64,000 bases of DNA from an uncultured Collinsella sp. (GTDB lineage Bacteria; Actinomycetota; Coriobacteriia; Coriobacteriales; Coriobacteriaceae), in assembly GCA_900541195.1 (NCBI GenBank), contig UQIY01000003.1, forward strand, positions 23,012 to 87,011. Reading direction: 5' to 3'. The notes beneath the pieces were generated by a model that did no database searches, was not told the DNA's origin, and saw only the letters and a program-made list of their open reading frames with translations. Each line of letters opens with the position of its first letter. Positions within the stretch are counted from its first letter, which is position 1. A program made the translations under genes and the position numbers. Below, piece by piece: positions 17,359 through 26,603 of the stretch.

Positions 17359-20100
17359 GTGGCAGACGATATCAACAACAACGAGGGTGTGGACGAGGCC
17401 GGCGACGCCGGCATGCCCGATGATCTGAAGCGCCTGCTCGCCCGCGCCGAGCAGGGCGAGGACGGCGATCCGAATTCCTATAACCCCGACGCCGAGGATG
17501 AAGAGGATGAGGATGACGACGCCGAGCTCGAGGAGAGCTTCGGTGCGGTCGACCGCGGCGCCTCGGCCGGCGAGGATATCAACGGCGGTCAGCTCCAGAT
17601 TTCGGAGTTCGGCCGCGAGATGAAGCAGTCGTTCATCGAGTACTCGATGTCGGTCATCACGGCGCGCGCCCTGCCGGACGTGCGCGACGGCCTAAAGCCG
17701 GTGCACCGCCGCATCCTGTACGCCATGAACGAGAGCGGCATCTACCCCAACCGCCCGCATAAGAAGTCGGCCTGGACGGTCGGCGAAGTTATCGGCAAGT
17801 ACCATCCGCACGGCGACTTCGCAGTCTATGAGGCCATGGTCCGCCTGGCACAGTGGTTCTCCATGCGCACGCCGCTCATTGACGGTCACGGCAATTTCGG
17901 CAACATCGACGGCGACGGCGCCGCCGCCATGCGTTACACCGAGAGCCGTCTGGCAAAGCCCGCCATGGAGCTCCTGCGTGACCTGCAAAAGGATACCGTC
18001 GACTGGCAGCCCAACTACGACGAGTCGCTCGCCGAGCCCGTGGCGCTGCCCGCGCGCTTTCCCAACCTGCTGGTCAACGGTAGTCAGGGCATTGCCGTCG
18101 GCATGGCCACCAATATCGCCCCGCACAACCTCACCGAGGCGATCGAGGCCACCTGCTACCTGATCGACAATCCCGATGCCACAGTCGACGAGCTTATGCA
18201 GATTATGCCCGGTCCGGACTTCCCCACCGGCGCCATCATCATGGGCAGCGCCGGCATTAGGCAGAGCTACGAGACCGGCCGCGGCTCCATTACCGTGCGC
18301 GCCAAGGCTCACGTGGAATCCACCAAGACCGGCCGCAGCCGCCTAGTCTTTACCGAGATCCCCTACATGGTTAACAAGGGCACCCTGCAGGAGAAGATCG
18401 CCCAGCTCGTGAACGACAAGCGCATCGAGGGCATCTCGGACATGCGCGACGAGTCCAACCAGAAGGGCATCCGTCTGGTCATCGAGCTCAAGAAGGGCGT
18501 CATTCCGCAGGTCGTGCTCAACAACCTGTATAAGTACACCTCGCTGCAGACGACTTTTGGCGCCAACAACTTGGCGCTCGTCAACGGCGTTCCCAAATGC
18601 CTGAGCCTGCGCGAGATGCTGCAGCACTACATCGACCACCAGGTCGACGTCGTCACCCGCCGCACCCGCTTTGATCTTAAGAAGGCCCAGGCGCGCGCCC
18701 ATATCCTCGAGGGCTATCTGATGGCTCTCGACCATATCGACGAGGTCATCAGCATTATCCGCTCCTCGCAGACCGACTCCGAGGCAAGCAGCCGCCTGAT
18801 CGAGCGCTTTGGCTTTACGCCCGAGCAGACCACGGCCATCCTCGAGATGAAGCTACGCCGCCTGACCGGCCTGGAACGCGACAAGATCCAGGAAGAGCTG
18901 GATGGTCTGCGCCGCGCCATCGCCTACTACGAGGACCTGCTGGCGCATGAGGAGAAGATCTTGGGCGTCATCAAGGAGGAGATGCGCGAGATCTCGAAGA
19001 AGTTTGGCGACAAGCGCCGCACCGAGATCAGCCATGTCGAGAAGGATCTGGACGTTGAAGACCTCATCGCCGACGAGGACATGGTCGTGACCATCACCCA
19101 CACCGGCTACGTGAAGCGCATCCCGGTGGCTGCCTACCGCGCCCAGAAGCGCGGCGGCAAGGGCGTGTCGGGCGTCAACCTTAAAGAGGACGACGTCATC
19201 GACGAGATGTTTATCGCATCCACGCACGAGTACGTGCTGTTCTTCTCGAGCAAGGGCAAGGTCTACCGCCTGAAGGTACACGAGCTGCCGGTGGGTACGC
19301 GCCAGGCGCGTGGCACCGCGATCGTCAACCTGCTGCCCTTTGAGGAAGGCGAGAAGATCGCGAGCGTCATCAGCTGCCGCGAGTTCCCCGCCGACGAGTA
19401 CCTGATGTTTGCCACCAAGAGCGGCATGGTCAAGAAGACCGTGATGAGCGCTTACGACCGCAGCCGCCGTGATGGCCTGATCGCCATCAATCTGAGAGAC
19501 GACGACGCGCTGCTCGCCGTGCGCCGTGTGCGCGAGGGCGACAAGATCATCCTGGCCACCACTGCGGGCAAGGCGATCATGTTCCCCGAGGACCAGGTTC
19601 GCGCCACGGGACGCGACACCAGCGGCGTTCGCGGTATTAGCATGAAGGACGGCGTGAGCGTTTTGGGTATGGAAGTTACCAACGGCAACGGCGACCTGTT
19701 TGTCATCACCGAGCGCGGCTACGGCAAGCGCACGCCGGTCGCGGACTATCCGGAGCAGAACCGCGGCGGTCAGGGCGTCTACACCATCCAGATGACCGAG
19801 CGTAAGGGAAACCTCGCGGCCATGAAGACGGTGGGTCCGCAGCATGAGCTGTTCATCGTGACGGAAGGCGCGACGGTCATTCGCGTCAAGACCGATGAGA
19901 TTAGCCAGACCGGCCGAGCCACCCAGGGCGTCAAGATGATGACCGTCGACGACAACGACCGTGTGTGCGCTGTCGCCCGCATGACGGCAGCTAAGGAAAA
20001 GCCCGAAGGCGCCGAGGCCGAGCCAACGGTCGATGCCGAAAATACCCCAGTCGACCTAGGCGACGGCAACGACATGCCAGAGGATCTCCTAGACGAGTAA
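17359..20100 (+). CDS. gyrA: DNA gyrase subunit A with acidic N-terminal extension
   Basis: Breakage-reunion subunit of gyrase. The start is GTG 17359 after AGGAGG, giving 913 residues. An acidic extension of about 70 residues (with [15 protein letters not shown]) precedes the usual start region. The catalytic tyrosine is Y193 in AAMRYTESR (E. coli Y122, offset 71). The C-terminal beta-pinwheel has the GyrA-box QKRGGKG. In the quinolone-resistance region [12 protein letters not shown], residue F154 is at the E. coli Ser83 position and E158 at Asp87. Phe at 83 is a known resistance-type substitution, and the codon TTC is one change from TCC. It is co-transcribed with gyrB. Confidence 0.97.
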   Translation: MADDINNNEGVDEAGDAGMPDDLKRLLARAEQGEDGDPNSYNPDAEDEEDEDDDAELEESFGAVDRGASAGEDINGGQLQISEFGREMKQSFIEYSMSVITARALPDVRDGLKPVHRRILYAMNESGIYPNRPHKKSAWTVGEVIGKYHPHGDFAVYEAMVRLAQWFSMRTPLIDGHGNFGNIDGDGAAAMRYTESRLAKPAMELLRDLQKDTVDWQPNYDESLAEPVALPARFPNLLVNGSQGIAVGMATNIAPHNLTEAIEATCYLIDNPDATVDELMQIMPGPDFPTGAIIMGSAGIRQSYETGRGSITVRAKAHVESTKTGRSRLVFTEIPYMVNKGTLQEKIAQLVNDKRIEGISDMRDESNQKGIRLVIELKKGVIPQVVLNNLYKYTSLQTTFGANNLALVNGVPKCLSLREMLQHYIDHQVDVVTRRTRFDLKKAQARAHILEGYLMALDHIDEVISIIRSSQTDSEASSRLIERFGFTPEQTTAILEMKLRRLTGLERDKIQEELDGLRRAIAYYEDLLAHEEKILGVIKEEMREISKKFGDKRRTEISHVEKDLDVEDLIADEDMVVTITHTGYVKRIPVAAYRAQKRGGKGVSGVNLKEDDVIDEMFIASTHEYVLFFSSKGKVYRLKVHELPVGTRQARGTAIVNLLPFEEGEKIASVISCREFPADEYLMFATKSGMVKKTVMSAYDRSRRDGLIAINLRDDDALLAVRRVREGDKIILATTAGKAIMFPEDQVRATGRDTSGVRGISMKDGVSVLGMEVTNGNGDLFVITERGYGKRTPVADYPEQNRGGQGVYTIQMTERKGNLAAMKTVGPQHELFIVTEGATVIRVKTDEISQTGRATQGVKMMTVDDNDRVCAVARMTAAKEKPEGAEAEPTVDAENTPVDLGDGNDMPEDLLDE

Positions 20101-20140
20101 GATGCCCTTACTGGTAGAAAATATCAGACCCCATATATCG

Positions 20141-20173
20141 GCGGTCGGCGCACTGCGCGCCGACCGCTTTTTT
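20141..20173 (+). terminator. gyrA terminator
   Basis: Perfect 11-bp stem GCGGTCGGCGC/GCGCCGACCGC followed by six T. The T-tract overlaps the outer arm of the long palindrome that follows. Confidence 0.9.
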
Positions 20174-20353
20174 GAAAACCTCGGGACTCGCGTTCGCCCC
20201 GGCCGCACGGCGGCATGTGAAGTCGATCGCGAGTTCCGCACGAGCCAGAGAGCACTTAATGTGCTCTCTGCGCGAGTCAGGACTGTCCGAGCAGGCGACT
20301 TCACATGCCGCCGTGCGGCCGGGGCGAACACCCTCCAAAGATTTTCAAAAAAG
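20167..20353 (+). repeat. 187-nt nested palindrome between gyrA and tRNA-Ile
   Basis: Three nested inverted repeats share one centre: an outer 12-bp pair (20167-20178 with 20342-20353), a perfect 34-bp pair (20192-20225 with 20296-20329), and an inner 8-bp hairpin GAGAGCAC/GTGCTCTC (20248-20268). The 34-bp arms are very GC-rich and contain GGCCGCACGGCGGCATG. No open frame is convincing. It could be a cruciform or a large RNA hairpin, or a non-autonomous repeat element. Confidence 0.85.
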
Positions 20354-20356
20354 TTG

Positions 20357-20386
20357 TTGACGCGCGCGTAATGACTCGTCTAATAT
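20357..20386 (+). promoter_or_regulatory. Promoter of tRNA-Ile
   Basis: -35 TTGACG (20357-20362), 18-bp spacer, -10 TAATAT (20381-20386), with the mature tRNA starting 14 bp later. Confidence 0.75.
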
Positions 20387-20400
20387 ATCCCTTGCGCGAT

Positions 20401-20477
20401 GGACCTGTAGCTCAGTTGGTTAGAGCGTCCGGCTGATAACCGGGAGGTCACAAGTTCGAATCTTGTCAGGTCCACCA
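20401..20477 (+). tRNA. tRNA-Ile (anticodon GAT)
   Basis: Cloverleaf folds by eye: acceptor GGACCTG/CAGGTCC, D-arm GCTC AGTTGGTTA GAGC, anticodon loop CTGATAA (GAT), T-arm ACAAG TTCGAAT CTTGT, discriminator A, and encoded CCA at 20475-20477. It is a single-gene transcription unit. Confidence 0.97.
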
Positions 20478-20491
20478 TCAAAACTGTGAAG

Positions 20492-20521
20492 AGCCTCGGG
20501 GCATGGCCTCGGGGCTTTTTT
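20492..20521 (+). terminator. tRNA-Ile terminator
   Basis: 11-bp stem AGCCTCGGGGC/GCCTCGGGGCT with two G-U pairs, a 3-nt loop, then a run of T. Confidence 0.8.
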
Positions 20522-20636
20522 CTTGTGTGTTATAAAACTCATTTTGGTTTTGTGTGCTGTGCGAAAGATTGGGTAGTATAGCTATTCAATGCGGCGAAGG
20601 CGCCGCGTGTTAACCGCTACGTACCGGAGGTGTTCC

Positions 20637-21137
20637 ATGGTTCGTGTCGACATAGAGACCATCGTCATGGCCGCCGGTCCCGTGCCATCGCTTATCGTGC
20701 TTCGCGAGCGCTGCAGCAAATCGGACTCCCCCGCGCCACTGCGCTCCCTTTCTATCCAAACTGGTTCCTTTGAGGCTGCGGCTATTAGCCGCGGTATCGA
20801 CAGCGGTCGTGCCGAGCGCCCGATCGCCCATGACCTGCTGCTCGACACGCTTGATGCCCTGGATGCAAAACTCGAGCGTATCGAGATTGTCCGTGCCGAG
20901 CCTCCCGTGTTCTACGCGACGGTCGTCGTTTTGGCCGGCGACAGCGAGCATGGCATCGATGCCCGTCCTAGCGACGCCATCGCTCTCGCCGTGCGTAGCA
21001 ATGCCCCCATGTTTGTGGAGGACGACATCATGAACCGCCTGGGCACCGTATCTCCGGTTGCCGAGGAAATCGATGACGAGCAGGAATTTGAGAAGTTCGA
21101 CGAGTTCGTCCATACGCTCTCGCCCGATGATTTTTAA
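20637..21137 (+). CDS. Bifunctional nuclease (BFN/DUF151) family protein
   Basis: A 166-residue protein starting at ATG 20637 with GGAGG eight bases upstream. The central stretch (AISRGIDSGRAERPIAHDLLLDTLDAL, then FYATVVVL, and GIDARPSDAIALAVRSNAPMFVEDDI) is the BFN-domain signature, including the conserved RPSDAIALA. These proteins are linked to nuclease or DNA/RNA repair functions, but their bacterial role is poorly defined. The C-terminal tail is acidic. It is followed without a gap by a small membrane-protein gene. Confidence 0.88.
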   Translation: MVRVDIETIVMAAGPVPSLIVLRERCSKSDSPAPLRSLSIQTGSFEAAAISRGIDSGRAERPIAHDLLLDTLDALDAKLERIEIVRAEPPVFYATVVVLAGDSEHGIDARPSDAIALAVRSNAPMFVEDDIMNRLGTVSPVAEEIDDEQEFEKFDEFVHTLSPDDF

Positions 21138-21527
21138 ATGACAGGTAGCCATGAGACGGAGTGTGCACTGATGGAGCGTGGCGTCTCGGCCGAGGTCGCC
21201 GCCATTGCCCGCGAGGCCCAGATGCGCTCGGAGGCATCCGAGGCTGCACGCATCGCCTACGTGACGCAGGCCCGTACACTTCGCGAGCGCCGTGCCTCCT
21301 TAATCAAGATGGTTGCCGTCTCCGCACTTGTCGCGGCAATCTCATCGCGCCTTCGTGGTACAGTTGGTGCGCTTGGGTTTTCGATTTCGACGGGCTTGGT
21401 CATCTGGGGCGTAGTCGATGCCGTGATGCTGACCAACCGGATCAAGGTTCTCGATAAGCGCGCGGCCGATATGATGCGCGCCCGCGACGCCGCCGCCAAG
21501 ATCGCTGCCGAGGCACAAGAGATGTAA
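21138..21527 (+). CDS. Small membrane protein of unknown function
   Basis: A 129-residue protein whose ATG directly follows the stop of the BFN gene. A start at ATG 21171 (118 residues) has a GGAG site and is an equal candidate. Two hydrophobic segments are seen (IKMVAVSALVAAISS and VGALGFSISTGLVIWGVVDAV), flanked by Arg/Ala-rich, helix-forming regions. No family is recognised. Tight spacing suggests an operon with the BFN gene. Confidence 0.7.
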   Translation: MTGSHETECALMERGVSAEVAAIAREAQMRSEASEAARIAYVTQARTLRERRASLIKMVAVSALVAAISSRLRGTVGALGFSISTGLVIWGVVDAVMLTNRIKVLDKRAADMMRARDAAAKIAAEAQEM

Positions 21528-21557
21528 CGACGCCGGACTCGATGGGAAGGTCTAAAA

Positions 21558-22007
21558 ATGGCACAGGATATGCAGGACGCCGGAAACGTCTCCGCCGAGC
21601 TCGACGCCATGGTGTGCGACCTTATCGGGGCATTTTTAGACGATCTTGCCGCTGGTGAGAATCCGGGCGTTGTCGTTGCGATCGAGGACGCCGCGTCCAA
21701 CCGTTATCTGGCGGCACTCGACGAGGACGGCGAGGAGGCATGCCTCGAGGCTGCCACCAACTTTATCTCCGAGCACAAGATGGGTCTTAAGGACGAGGGC
21801 CTGGGCCGCATCGCCCGTTACGCCATCGGCTACACCGGATGTGTCGAGATCGATGGCGGCTACCATGACGCCCTGCTTGTGAGTTTCTTTGAGACGACGC
21901 TCGAGAGCGGTTTTTCGGCATACGTACTGTACGAGGGTATGGGCGCCGGCGATGGTTTTATGTGGAGCGACCCTGAACCTGCAGGTGAGGAAACCCCTCT
22001 AATCTAA
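21558..22007 (+). CDS. Soluble acidic protein of unknown function
   Basis: A 149-residue acidic protein with a GGAAGG site before ATG 21558. The sequence alternates short strands and helices (NPGVVVAIEDAASNRYLAAL, GRIARYAIGYTGCVEI, ALLVSFFE) and has no membrane segment. I recognise no family. Codon use and composition are like the neighbours, so it looks native. It is third in the BFN gene cluster and ends 117 bp before typA. Confidence 0.75.
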   Translation: MAQDMQDAGNVSAELDAMVCDLIGAFLDDLAAGENPGVVVAIEDAASNRYLAALDEDGEEACLEAATNFISEHKMGLKDEGLGRIARYAIGYTGCVEIDGGYHDALLVSFFETTLESGFSAYVLYEGMGAGDGFMWSDPEPAGEETPLI

Positions 22008-22124
22008 AATCGCTAAAATAAACGAGTTTTCGGTAAAAGGCTCAATATTCCCGCCGAGCGTTGTGTTGCTGGGTGGGTCGCATACGCGTGCCGGTTGTAT
22101 ATAGATAGAAGATAGGGGAACTAC

Positions 22125-23963
22125 ATGCGCGTAGACAATCTGAGGAACATCGCCATCATCGCTCACGTCGACCACGGCAAGACGACGATGGTCGACAAGC
22201 TCCTGCGTGCCACGGACGCCTTCCGTGCCAACCAGCAGGTCGAGGACCGCGTCCTGGATTCTAACGACCAGGAGCGCGAGCGCGGCATTACGATTCTCGC
22301 CAAGAACATCTCTATCGAGTACAAGGACGTTAAGATCAACGTCATCGACACCCCGGGCCACGCCGACTTTGGCGGCGAGGTCGAGCGCGTGCTGCGTATG
22401 GCCGACGGCGCCCTGCTGCTGGTCGACGCTTTTGAGGGCCCCATGCCCCAGACCCGCTTCGTGCTGCGTCATGCCATCGACACCGGCCTCAAGATCATGA
22501 TCGTCATCAACAAGATCGACCGTCCGGGCGCCAACCCCGAGAAGGCCTACAACGACTGCCTGGACTTGATGGCTGACCTGGGCGCCACCGATGACCAGCT
22601 TGAGTTCGCCATGGAGCACGTGGTCTACGCCAGCGCCATGAACGGCTTTGCCCGCCTTGACCCCAACGACGGCAACATGGACATGTACCCGCTGCTCGAC
22701 ATGATCATCGACGACATGCCTGCGCCCGAGGTTGACGAGAACGCCCCGCTGGCCATGCAGTGCGTGACCATCGACCACTCCAACTTCGTCGGTCGCATCG
22801 GTATCGGTCGCGTGTACTCTGGCACCATCCACCAGGGCGACCAGATTCTGGTCGTCAAGAACGACGGCTCCAGCGCCACCGCTACCGTCAAGCAGCTCTT
22901 TACCTTCGACTACCTGGGCCGCACCGAGTGCCAGGAAGTCGGCGCCGGCGACATTGCCGCCGTTGTTGGCATCGACCGCACCGATATCGGCGATGTCTAC
23001 ACCGATCCCGAGAACCCCGTTGAGCTCGAGCCCATCGAGATCGACCCGCCGACCCTGTCCATCGTCTTTGAGGCTTCGACCTCCCCGCTCGTCGGCCGTG
23101 ACGGCGACATCGTGGGCGCCCGTCAGCTCAAGGAGCGTCTGTTCAACGAGGCCGAGAACAACGTGACCATGAAGATCGAGGAGCTCGAGGACAAGAGCGG
23201 CGTCGAGGTCTCGGGCCGCGGCATTCTGCACCTGTCCGTTCTGATGGAGTCCATGCGCCGCGAGGGATTTGAGTTCCAGGTCGGCCGTCCCCGCGTTCTG
23301 TTTAAGAAGGACGAGAACGGCAACAAGATGGAGCCCGTCGAGCAGGCCGTCGTCGAGTGCCCGGACGAGTACTCGGGCAAGGTCGTTGAGGTCTTCGGCA
23401 CCTCCGGCGGCATCATGACGAGTATGGATACCTCGGGCATCGTGACGCACCTTGAGTTTAAGATCCCGACCCGCGGCATCATGGGTCTTAAGAACCGCAT
23501 CATGAACGTCACTCACGGCGAGGGCGTGTTCTACCACACCTTCCTGGAGTACGGCCCCTATGCCGGCGAGATCGGCAACCGCCAGAACGGCGCCATGATC
23601 TCCATGACCACCGAGAAGGCCGTTGCCTACGCTCTGGGTACGCTGCAGGAGCGCGGCCAGCTGTTCGTTGAGCCGGGCACTGAGTGCTACGAGGGCATGA
23701 TCGTGGGCGAGCGCAGCAAGGCCGGCGACATGGTCGTCAACATCGCCCGTACCAAGAACCTGGGCAACCAGCGCTCCTCGACCTCCGATATCTCCGTCCA
23801 GCTGGTGCCGCCCCGCACCTTCTCGCTGGAGGAGGCGCTGGAGTACATCGCCGACGATGAGCTGGTGGAGATCACTCCCAAGAACATCCGCCTGCGCAAG
23901 CGTCTGCTCAATGCCACCGACCGCAAGAAGGCCGCCGTCCGCGCCGGTCAGGTCAACAAATAA
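22125..23963 (+). CDS. typA: Ribosome-associated GTPase TypA/BipA
   Basis: Translational GTPase related to EF-G that supports 50S assembly and stress or cold growth. The 612-residue length is standard. G-domain motifs are AHVDHGKTT (G1), the RGITI switch region, [12 protein letters not shown] (G3) and NKIDRPGA (G4). The C-terminus contains the BipA-specific region ([25 protein letters not shown], split by families as the CTD signature, then [11 protein letters not shown]). It is a single gene with its own terminator. Confidence 0.96.
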   Translation: MRVDNLRNIAIIAHVDHGKTTMVDKLLRATDAFRANQQVEDRVLDSNDQERERGITILAKNISIEYKDVKINVIDTPGHADFGGEVERVLRMADGALLLVDAFEGPMPQTRFVLRHAIDTGLKIMIVINKIDRPGANPEKAYNDCLDLMADLGATDDQLEFAMEHVVYASAMNGFARLDPNDGNMDMYPLLDMIIDDMPAPEVDENAPLAMQCVTIDHSNFVGRIGIGRVYSGTIHQGDQILVVKNDGSSATATVKQLFTFDYLGRTECQEVGAGDIAAVVGIDRTDIGDVYTDPENPVELEPIEIDPPTLSIVFEASTSPLVGRDGDIVGARQLKERLFNEAENNVTMKIEELEDKSGVEVSGRGILHLSVLMESMRREGFEFQVGRPRVLFKKDENGNKMEPVEQAVVECPDEYSGKVVEVFGTSGGIMTSMDTSGIVTHLEFKIPTRGIMGLKNRIMNVTHGEGVFYHTFLEYGPYAGEIGNRQNGAMISMTTEKAVAYALGTLQERGQLFVEPGTECYEGMIVGERSKAGDMVVNIARTKNLGNQRSSTSDISVQLVPPRTFSLEEALEYIADDELVEITPKNIRLRKRLLNATDRKKAAVRAGQVNK

Positions 23964-23993
23964 GCGCTGAGCTTTATAACGACTAACAAGAAA

Positions 23994-24026
23994 GGGCGCC
24001 GACCATCGCGGTCGGTGCCCTTTTTT
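23994..24026 (+). terminator. typA terminator
   Basis: 11-bp stem GGGCGCCGACC/GGTCGGTGCCC (one G-U pair), 5-nt loop, six T. Confidence 0.92.
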
Positions 24027-24054
24027 GTGTACAGGGATTGAGTTGGTCTGCACC

Positions 24055-24085
24055 CCCCACAAAGGTGCCTGTCCCCTTTGTGGGG
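24055..24085 (+). repeat. CTGTCCCC-type intergenic hairpin
   Basis: 11-bp inverted repeat CCCCACAAAGG/CCTTTGTGGGG with the loop TGCCTGTCC, at the convergent junction of typA and the minus-strand membrane-protein gene. It belongs with other GGGACAG/CTGTCCC hairpins in the window. Confidence 0.7.
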
Positions 24086-24092
24086 TTGACGG

Positions 24093-25238
24093 CTAGGCGG
24101 TGGGGAGTCCTGGCGTGTTGGAGGCTTGTTGCGGCTTGAGGCGGGCGTTGCGCCAGATGATCTGGATGACGTAGCCGAGCGTAAAGACGAAGGCTACGCC
24201 GCTGACAAAGCTGCCCATAAGGGGAAGTGCCGTGAGTGCGCCCGCGGCGATACCGCCCACGGCGGCCATGGCGTAGCGGTTCTGGTTGTGTCCGACCATG
24301 CGTGCGATCGCGGTGCCCGTAAATGCCGCCGAGACCAGAGCGATGCCGATCACGGCGCACATGAGAGCTCCGGCGAGCGACAGACCTGCAATCGAGATGG
24401 TGAGCAGCAGGACGGCGGGAACGGCGGCCACCGTGCCCAAAAGACCGCTCACCCACAGCGGGGTGGGGCGTTGACGAAGCATACCGGCGGCGCTGGCGGT
24501 CGCGCGCGGAAAGACGAGTTCAAGGATGATCGCGACGAAGCAGGTGGAAAGCGCTGCGGCGACGATGCCGCCGATGGTGTCGTTAATCGTAGAGGTGTTC
24601 TCGTTCTCGGTGCGGTCGATCTTGAGGGCTCCTACCTGAGCGCCCTCGGCCCGCTCGGGATCCTCGGAGATGTGGGCGTTCACCGTGCCGGTAACGCGGG
24701 CGTTTTTGCCCAGAATGAGTTTGTCGGCCCAGACCTCGACATCGCCATCGACGGTGCCGTCGATGGTTACCGTGCTGCCCGCGAGTGCTGCCGACTTGGC
24801 GGAGCCACGCAGGGCAACCGTCTCGCCCATCGCGTAAAAACAGCTGGCGGTGCTGCCGGTGTTAAGCACGACGTGCTGACCGGCTACCGTCACGCTGCCA
24901 TCGATTGCGGTTTTGGAGATATCGATGGTGCGTGCCGCCAGGCGAACGGCGCCGCCTACGGTGCAGTCGCGAATCGATAGGCTGTCGCCCGCCGCGATAA
25001 TATCGCGGCCGATGGAGGCATCATCCAGGTTAAGGCTTTGGCCAGCCCAGTACAGGTCGCCCTCGGCGCCAGACGGATTTGAGTCAGCTTCGGATGCGAG
25101 TACGTTGCCCGCGGTGTCTGTGCCGGCGAACGACGCCGTGGGAAGTACGGTCAGCGCAAGCGCAATCAGTACGAATAGGAGGGCGATGCGGCCCTGCGCT
25201 TTGTGGCGCTTGGTCGACGGTTCTAGGTTGCAAGGCAT
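24093..25238 (-). CDS. Secreted beta-helix (bactofilin-like) protein with C-terminal membrane domain
   Basis: A 381-residue protein from ATG 25238 (AAGGA site). An N-terminal signal segment (ALLFVLIALALTVLPTASFA) precedes repeats in residues about 55-190 that look like a polymer-forming/bactofilin-type right-handed beta-helix: DDASIGRDIIAAGDSLSI, CTVGGAVRLAARTIDI, KTAIDGSVTVAGQHVVL, SKSAALAGSTVTIDG, TVDGDVEVWADKLIL. About five transmembrane helices follow in the C-terminal half. Similar architectures are annotated as polymer-forming cytoskeletal or DUF proteins. An envelope role is inferred; no enzyme motif is visible. Confidence 0.72.
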   Translation of the reverse strand: MPCNLEPSTKRHKAQGRIALLFVLIALALTVLPTASFAGTDTAGNVLASEADSNPSGAEGDLYWAGQSLNLDDASIGRDIIAAGDSLSIRDCTVGGAVRLAARTIDISKTAIDGSVTVAGQHVVLNTGSTASCFYAMGETVALRGSAKSAALAGSTVTIDGTVDGDVEVWADKLILGKNARVTGTVNAHISEDPERAEGAQVGALKIDRTENENTSTINDTIGGIVAAALSTCFVAIILELVFPRATASAAGMLRQRPTPLWVSGLLGTVAAVPAVLLLTISIAGLSLAGALMCAVIGIALVSAAFTGTAIARMVGHNQNRYAMAAVGGIAAGALTALPLMGSFVSGVAFVFTLGYVIQIIWRNARLKPQQASNTPGLPTA

Positions 25239-25344
25239 AGTGAATCCTTCGTTAGATACTCGGCATATATCTAACAGGGTACCCAACGTGCGAGCGCTCT
25301 AAAAGAACTACTCGGTTGCATTTCGAAGGGTCGTGCCGTGCTAT

Positions 25345-26034
25345 CTACTCTTTGCGATGTAAAAAGTGCGCGATGTCTTCTTCGGTGGGGCTTTTGATGT
25401 CAAAGCGCAGCGAGAGCCAGCGCAGACCCATGGTCACGATAACGCATACGACCAGCGCAGCGACATTGCTGACCAAGCCACTCATGACGAGGCTTACATA
25501 GCTTGCCGATCCGGCGATGGCCGCGATGGCATAAAAGTTGGTGCGTTGGAAAATGCCCGGAACCACGCCCATAAAGCCGTCGCGCAGCATGCCGCCGCCC
25601 ACCGCGGTAAAAAAGCCCATCATGATGCAAACGACGGGTGCAAATCCGTAGACCAGTGCCTTGTCTGCGCCGGTTGCCGCATAGATGCCGACCGAGATGA
25701 TGTCGAGCAGGGGAATGAGTTTGTCGGGCTTATCGACGATTGCCGGGAAGATGTAAATGATGGCCGCCGTGGCGATGGAGAGCGGCAGCGCCATTGGCTG
25801 GTTGAGGATGTAGACGTTGCCGACCTGGAGTGTCATGTCGCGCAAAAGACCGCCGCCCAGACCGCAGACTACCGCGAGTGCGACCGCGCCCACCAGGTCG
25901 AGCTTGTGTTCGCGCGCAACCAGCACACCCGAGATCGATGCAGCGACAACGGCGAACATCTCGAGCCAAAATGGGATAGCGACCATGGCATCCGAGGCAT
26001 GTGAGGTAACGGTTATGGCGGCGACGACGGGCAA
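25345..26034 (-). CDS. TRIC/UPF0126 family membrane protein (YicG-like channel)
   Basis: Predicted seven-helix membrane protein with the duplicated TRIC-family pattern: glycine motif CGLGGGLLRDMTL in the first half and FTAVGGGMLRDGFMGVVPGIF in the second. Prokaryotic TRIC proteins are trimeric cation channels. The start is uncertain. I place it at TTG 26034 because AAAGGA lies nine bases upstream; the open frame extends to 26151, and ATG 25983 is a shorter option. It is on the minus strand beside the beta-helix membrane protein. Confidence 0.8.
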   Translation of the reverse strand: MPVVAAITVTSHASDAMVAIPFWLEMFAVVAASISGVLVAREHKLDLVGAVALAVVCGLGGGLLRDMTLQVGNVYILNQPMALPLSIATAAIIYIFPAIVDKPDKLIPLLDIISVGIYAATGADKALVYGFAPVVCIMMGFFTAVGGGMLRDGFMGVVPGIFQRTNFYAIAAIAGSASYVSLVMSGLVSNVAALVVCVIVTMGLRWLSLRFDIKSPTEEDIAHFLHRKE

Positions 26035-26153
26035 GATGGGGTCCTTTGAGTTACGGGATTGGACAATGCCCGTACATAGTACATGTTCGGCGACGATCGC
26101 GACCCTATTGCTCGGCAAACGGTCGGGACTGGGTGCGGTCATAGGTTTCAAGT

Positions 26154-26212
26154 ATGTACATCAGCCTCCAAAGATGTCGAAAAATATCGTTTTTGGGGGG
26201 GGTGATGTACAT
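26154..26212 (+). repeat. Spaced inverted repeat upstream of the TRIC gene
   Basis: 10-bp arms ATGTACATCA and TGATGTACAT separated by 39 bp that includes an eight-G run. It may be operator half-sites or an element end. The 26035-26464 stretch has no convincing gene. Confidence 0.45.
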
Positions 26213-26273
26213 GTTTGGGGATCTGGGTTGATGCTGAACGCGATGGGGACGTGGCTGAATAGGAGGGATGTCT

Positions 26274-26298
26274 AAATTTTGAGCGGCGCTCAAAATTT
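26274..26298 (+). repeat. Perfect 11-bp hairpin in gene-free region
   Basis: AAATTTTGAGC/GCTCAAAATTT with a 3-nt loop, followed at 26301-26322 by CGGTCGGC/GCCGACCG. Both could act as terminators in either direction. Confidence 0.6.
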
Positions 26299-26365
26299 AT
26301 CCGGTCGGCTTACGCCGACCGCGCTGCACTAAAAACGCGCCACTGGTGCGTTTTCTTTATGCTTT

Positions 26366-26395
26366 GCGCCCTGGCGGGTTCGAACCCCTCCTTCT
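26366..26395 (-). other. tRNA T-arm-like fragment
   Basis: GGCGGGTTCGAACCCCTCC has the core of a tRNA T-arm but no matching acceptor, D- or anticodon arms on either side. It is 70 bp beyond the tRNA-Ser(CGA) 3' end and may be a remnant of a tRNA or of an integration event. Confidence 0.4.
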
Positions 26396-26464
26396 TCGCC
26401 GTATTTGCTTGTTAGGGACTCAAAACAAAAAAGCTCCCATTCCTGGGAGCTTTCTCAACCAAAA

Positions 26465-26555
26465 TGGCGGAGGAGGAGGGATTCGAACCCTCGTGACCTT
26501 ATACAGGCCAAACGGTTTTCGAGACCGCCGCATTCAACCACTCTGCCACCCCTCC
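26465..26555 (-). tRNA. tRNA-Ser (anticodon CGA)
   Basis: Minus-strand class II tRNA: acceptor GGAGGGG/CTCCTCC (one G-U), anticodon loop CTCGAAA (CGA), a long variable arm, T-arm GAGGG TTCGAAT CCCTC, discriminator G at 26468, and encoded CCA at 26465-26467. Confidence 0.95.
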
Positions 26556-26603
26556 GCGTGGGGTAAAAACAAAGCAGGCACTAAGGCCTGCTTTGGAATT
26601 AAC

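Noticed and set aside
20167..20353. Grouping the 20.2-kb palindrome with the conserved-loop hairpins at 41.8 and 49.3 kb
   Set aside because: Its loop lacks the CTCCGG and AGTCGTTCAG sequences and it contains its own inner hairpin, so it appears to be a different class.
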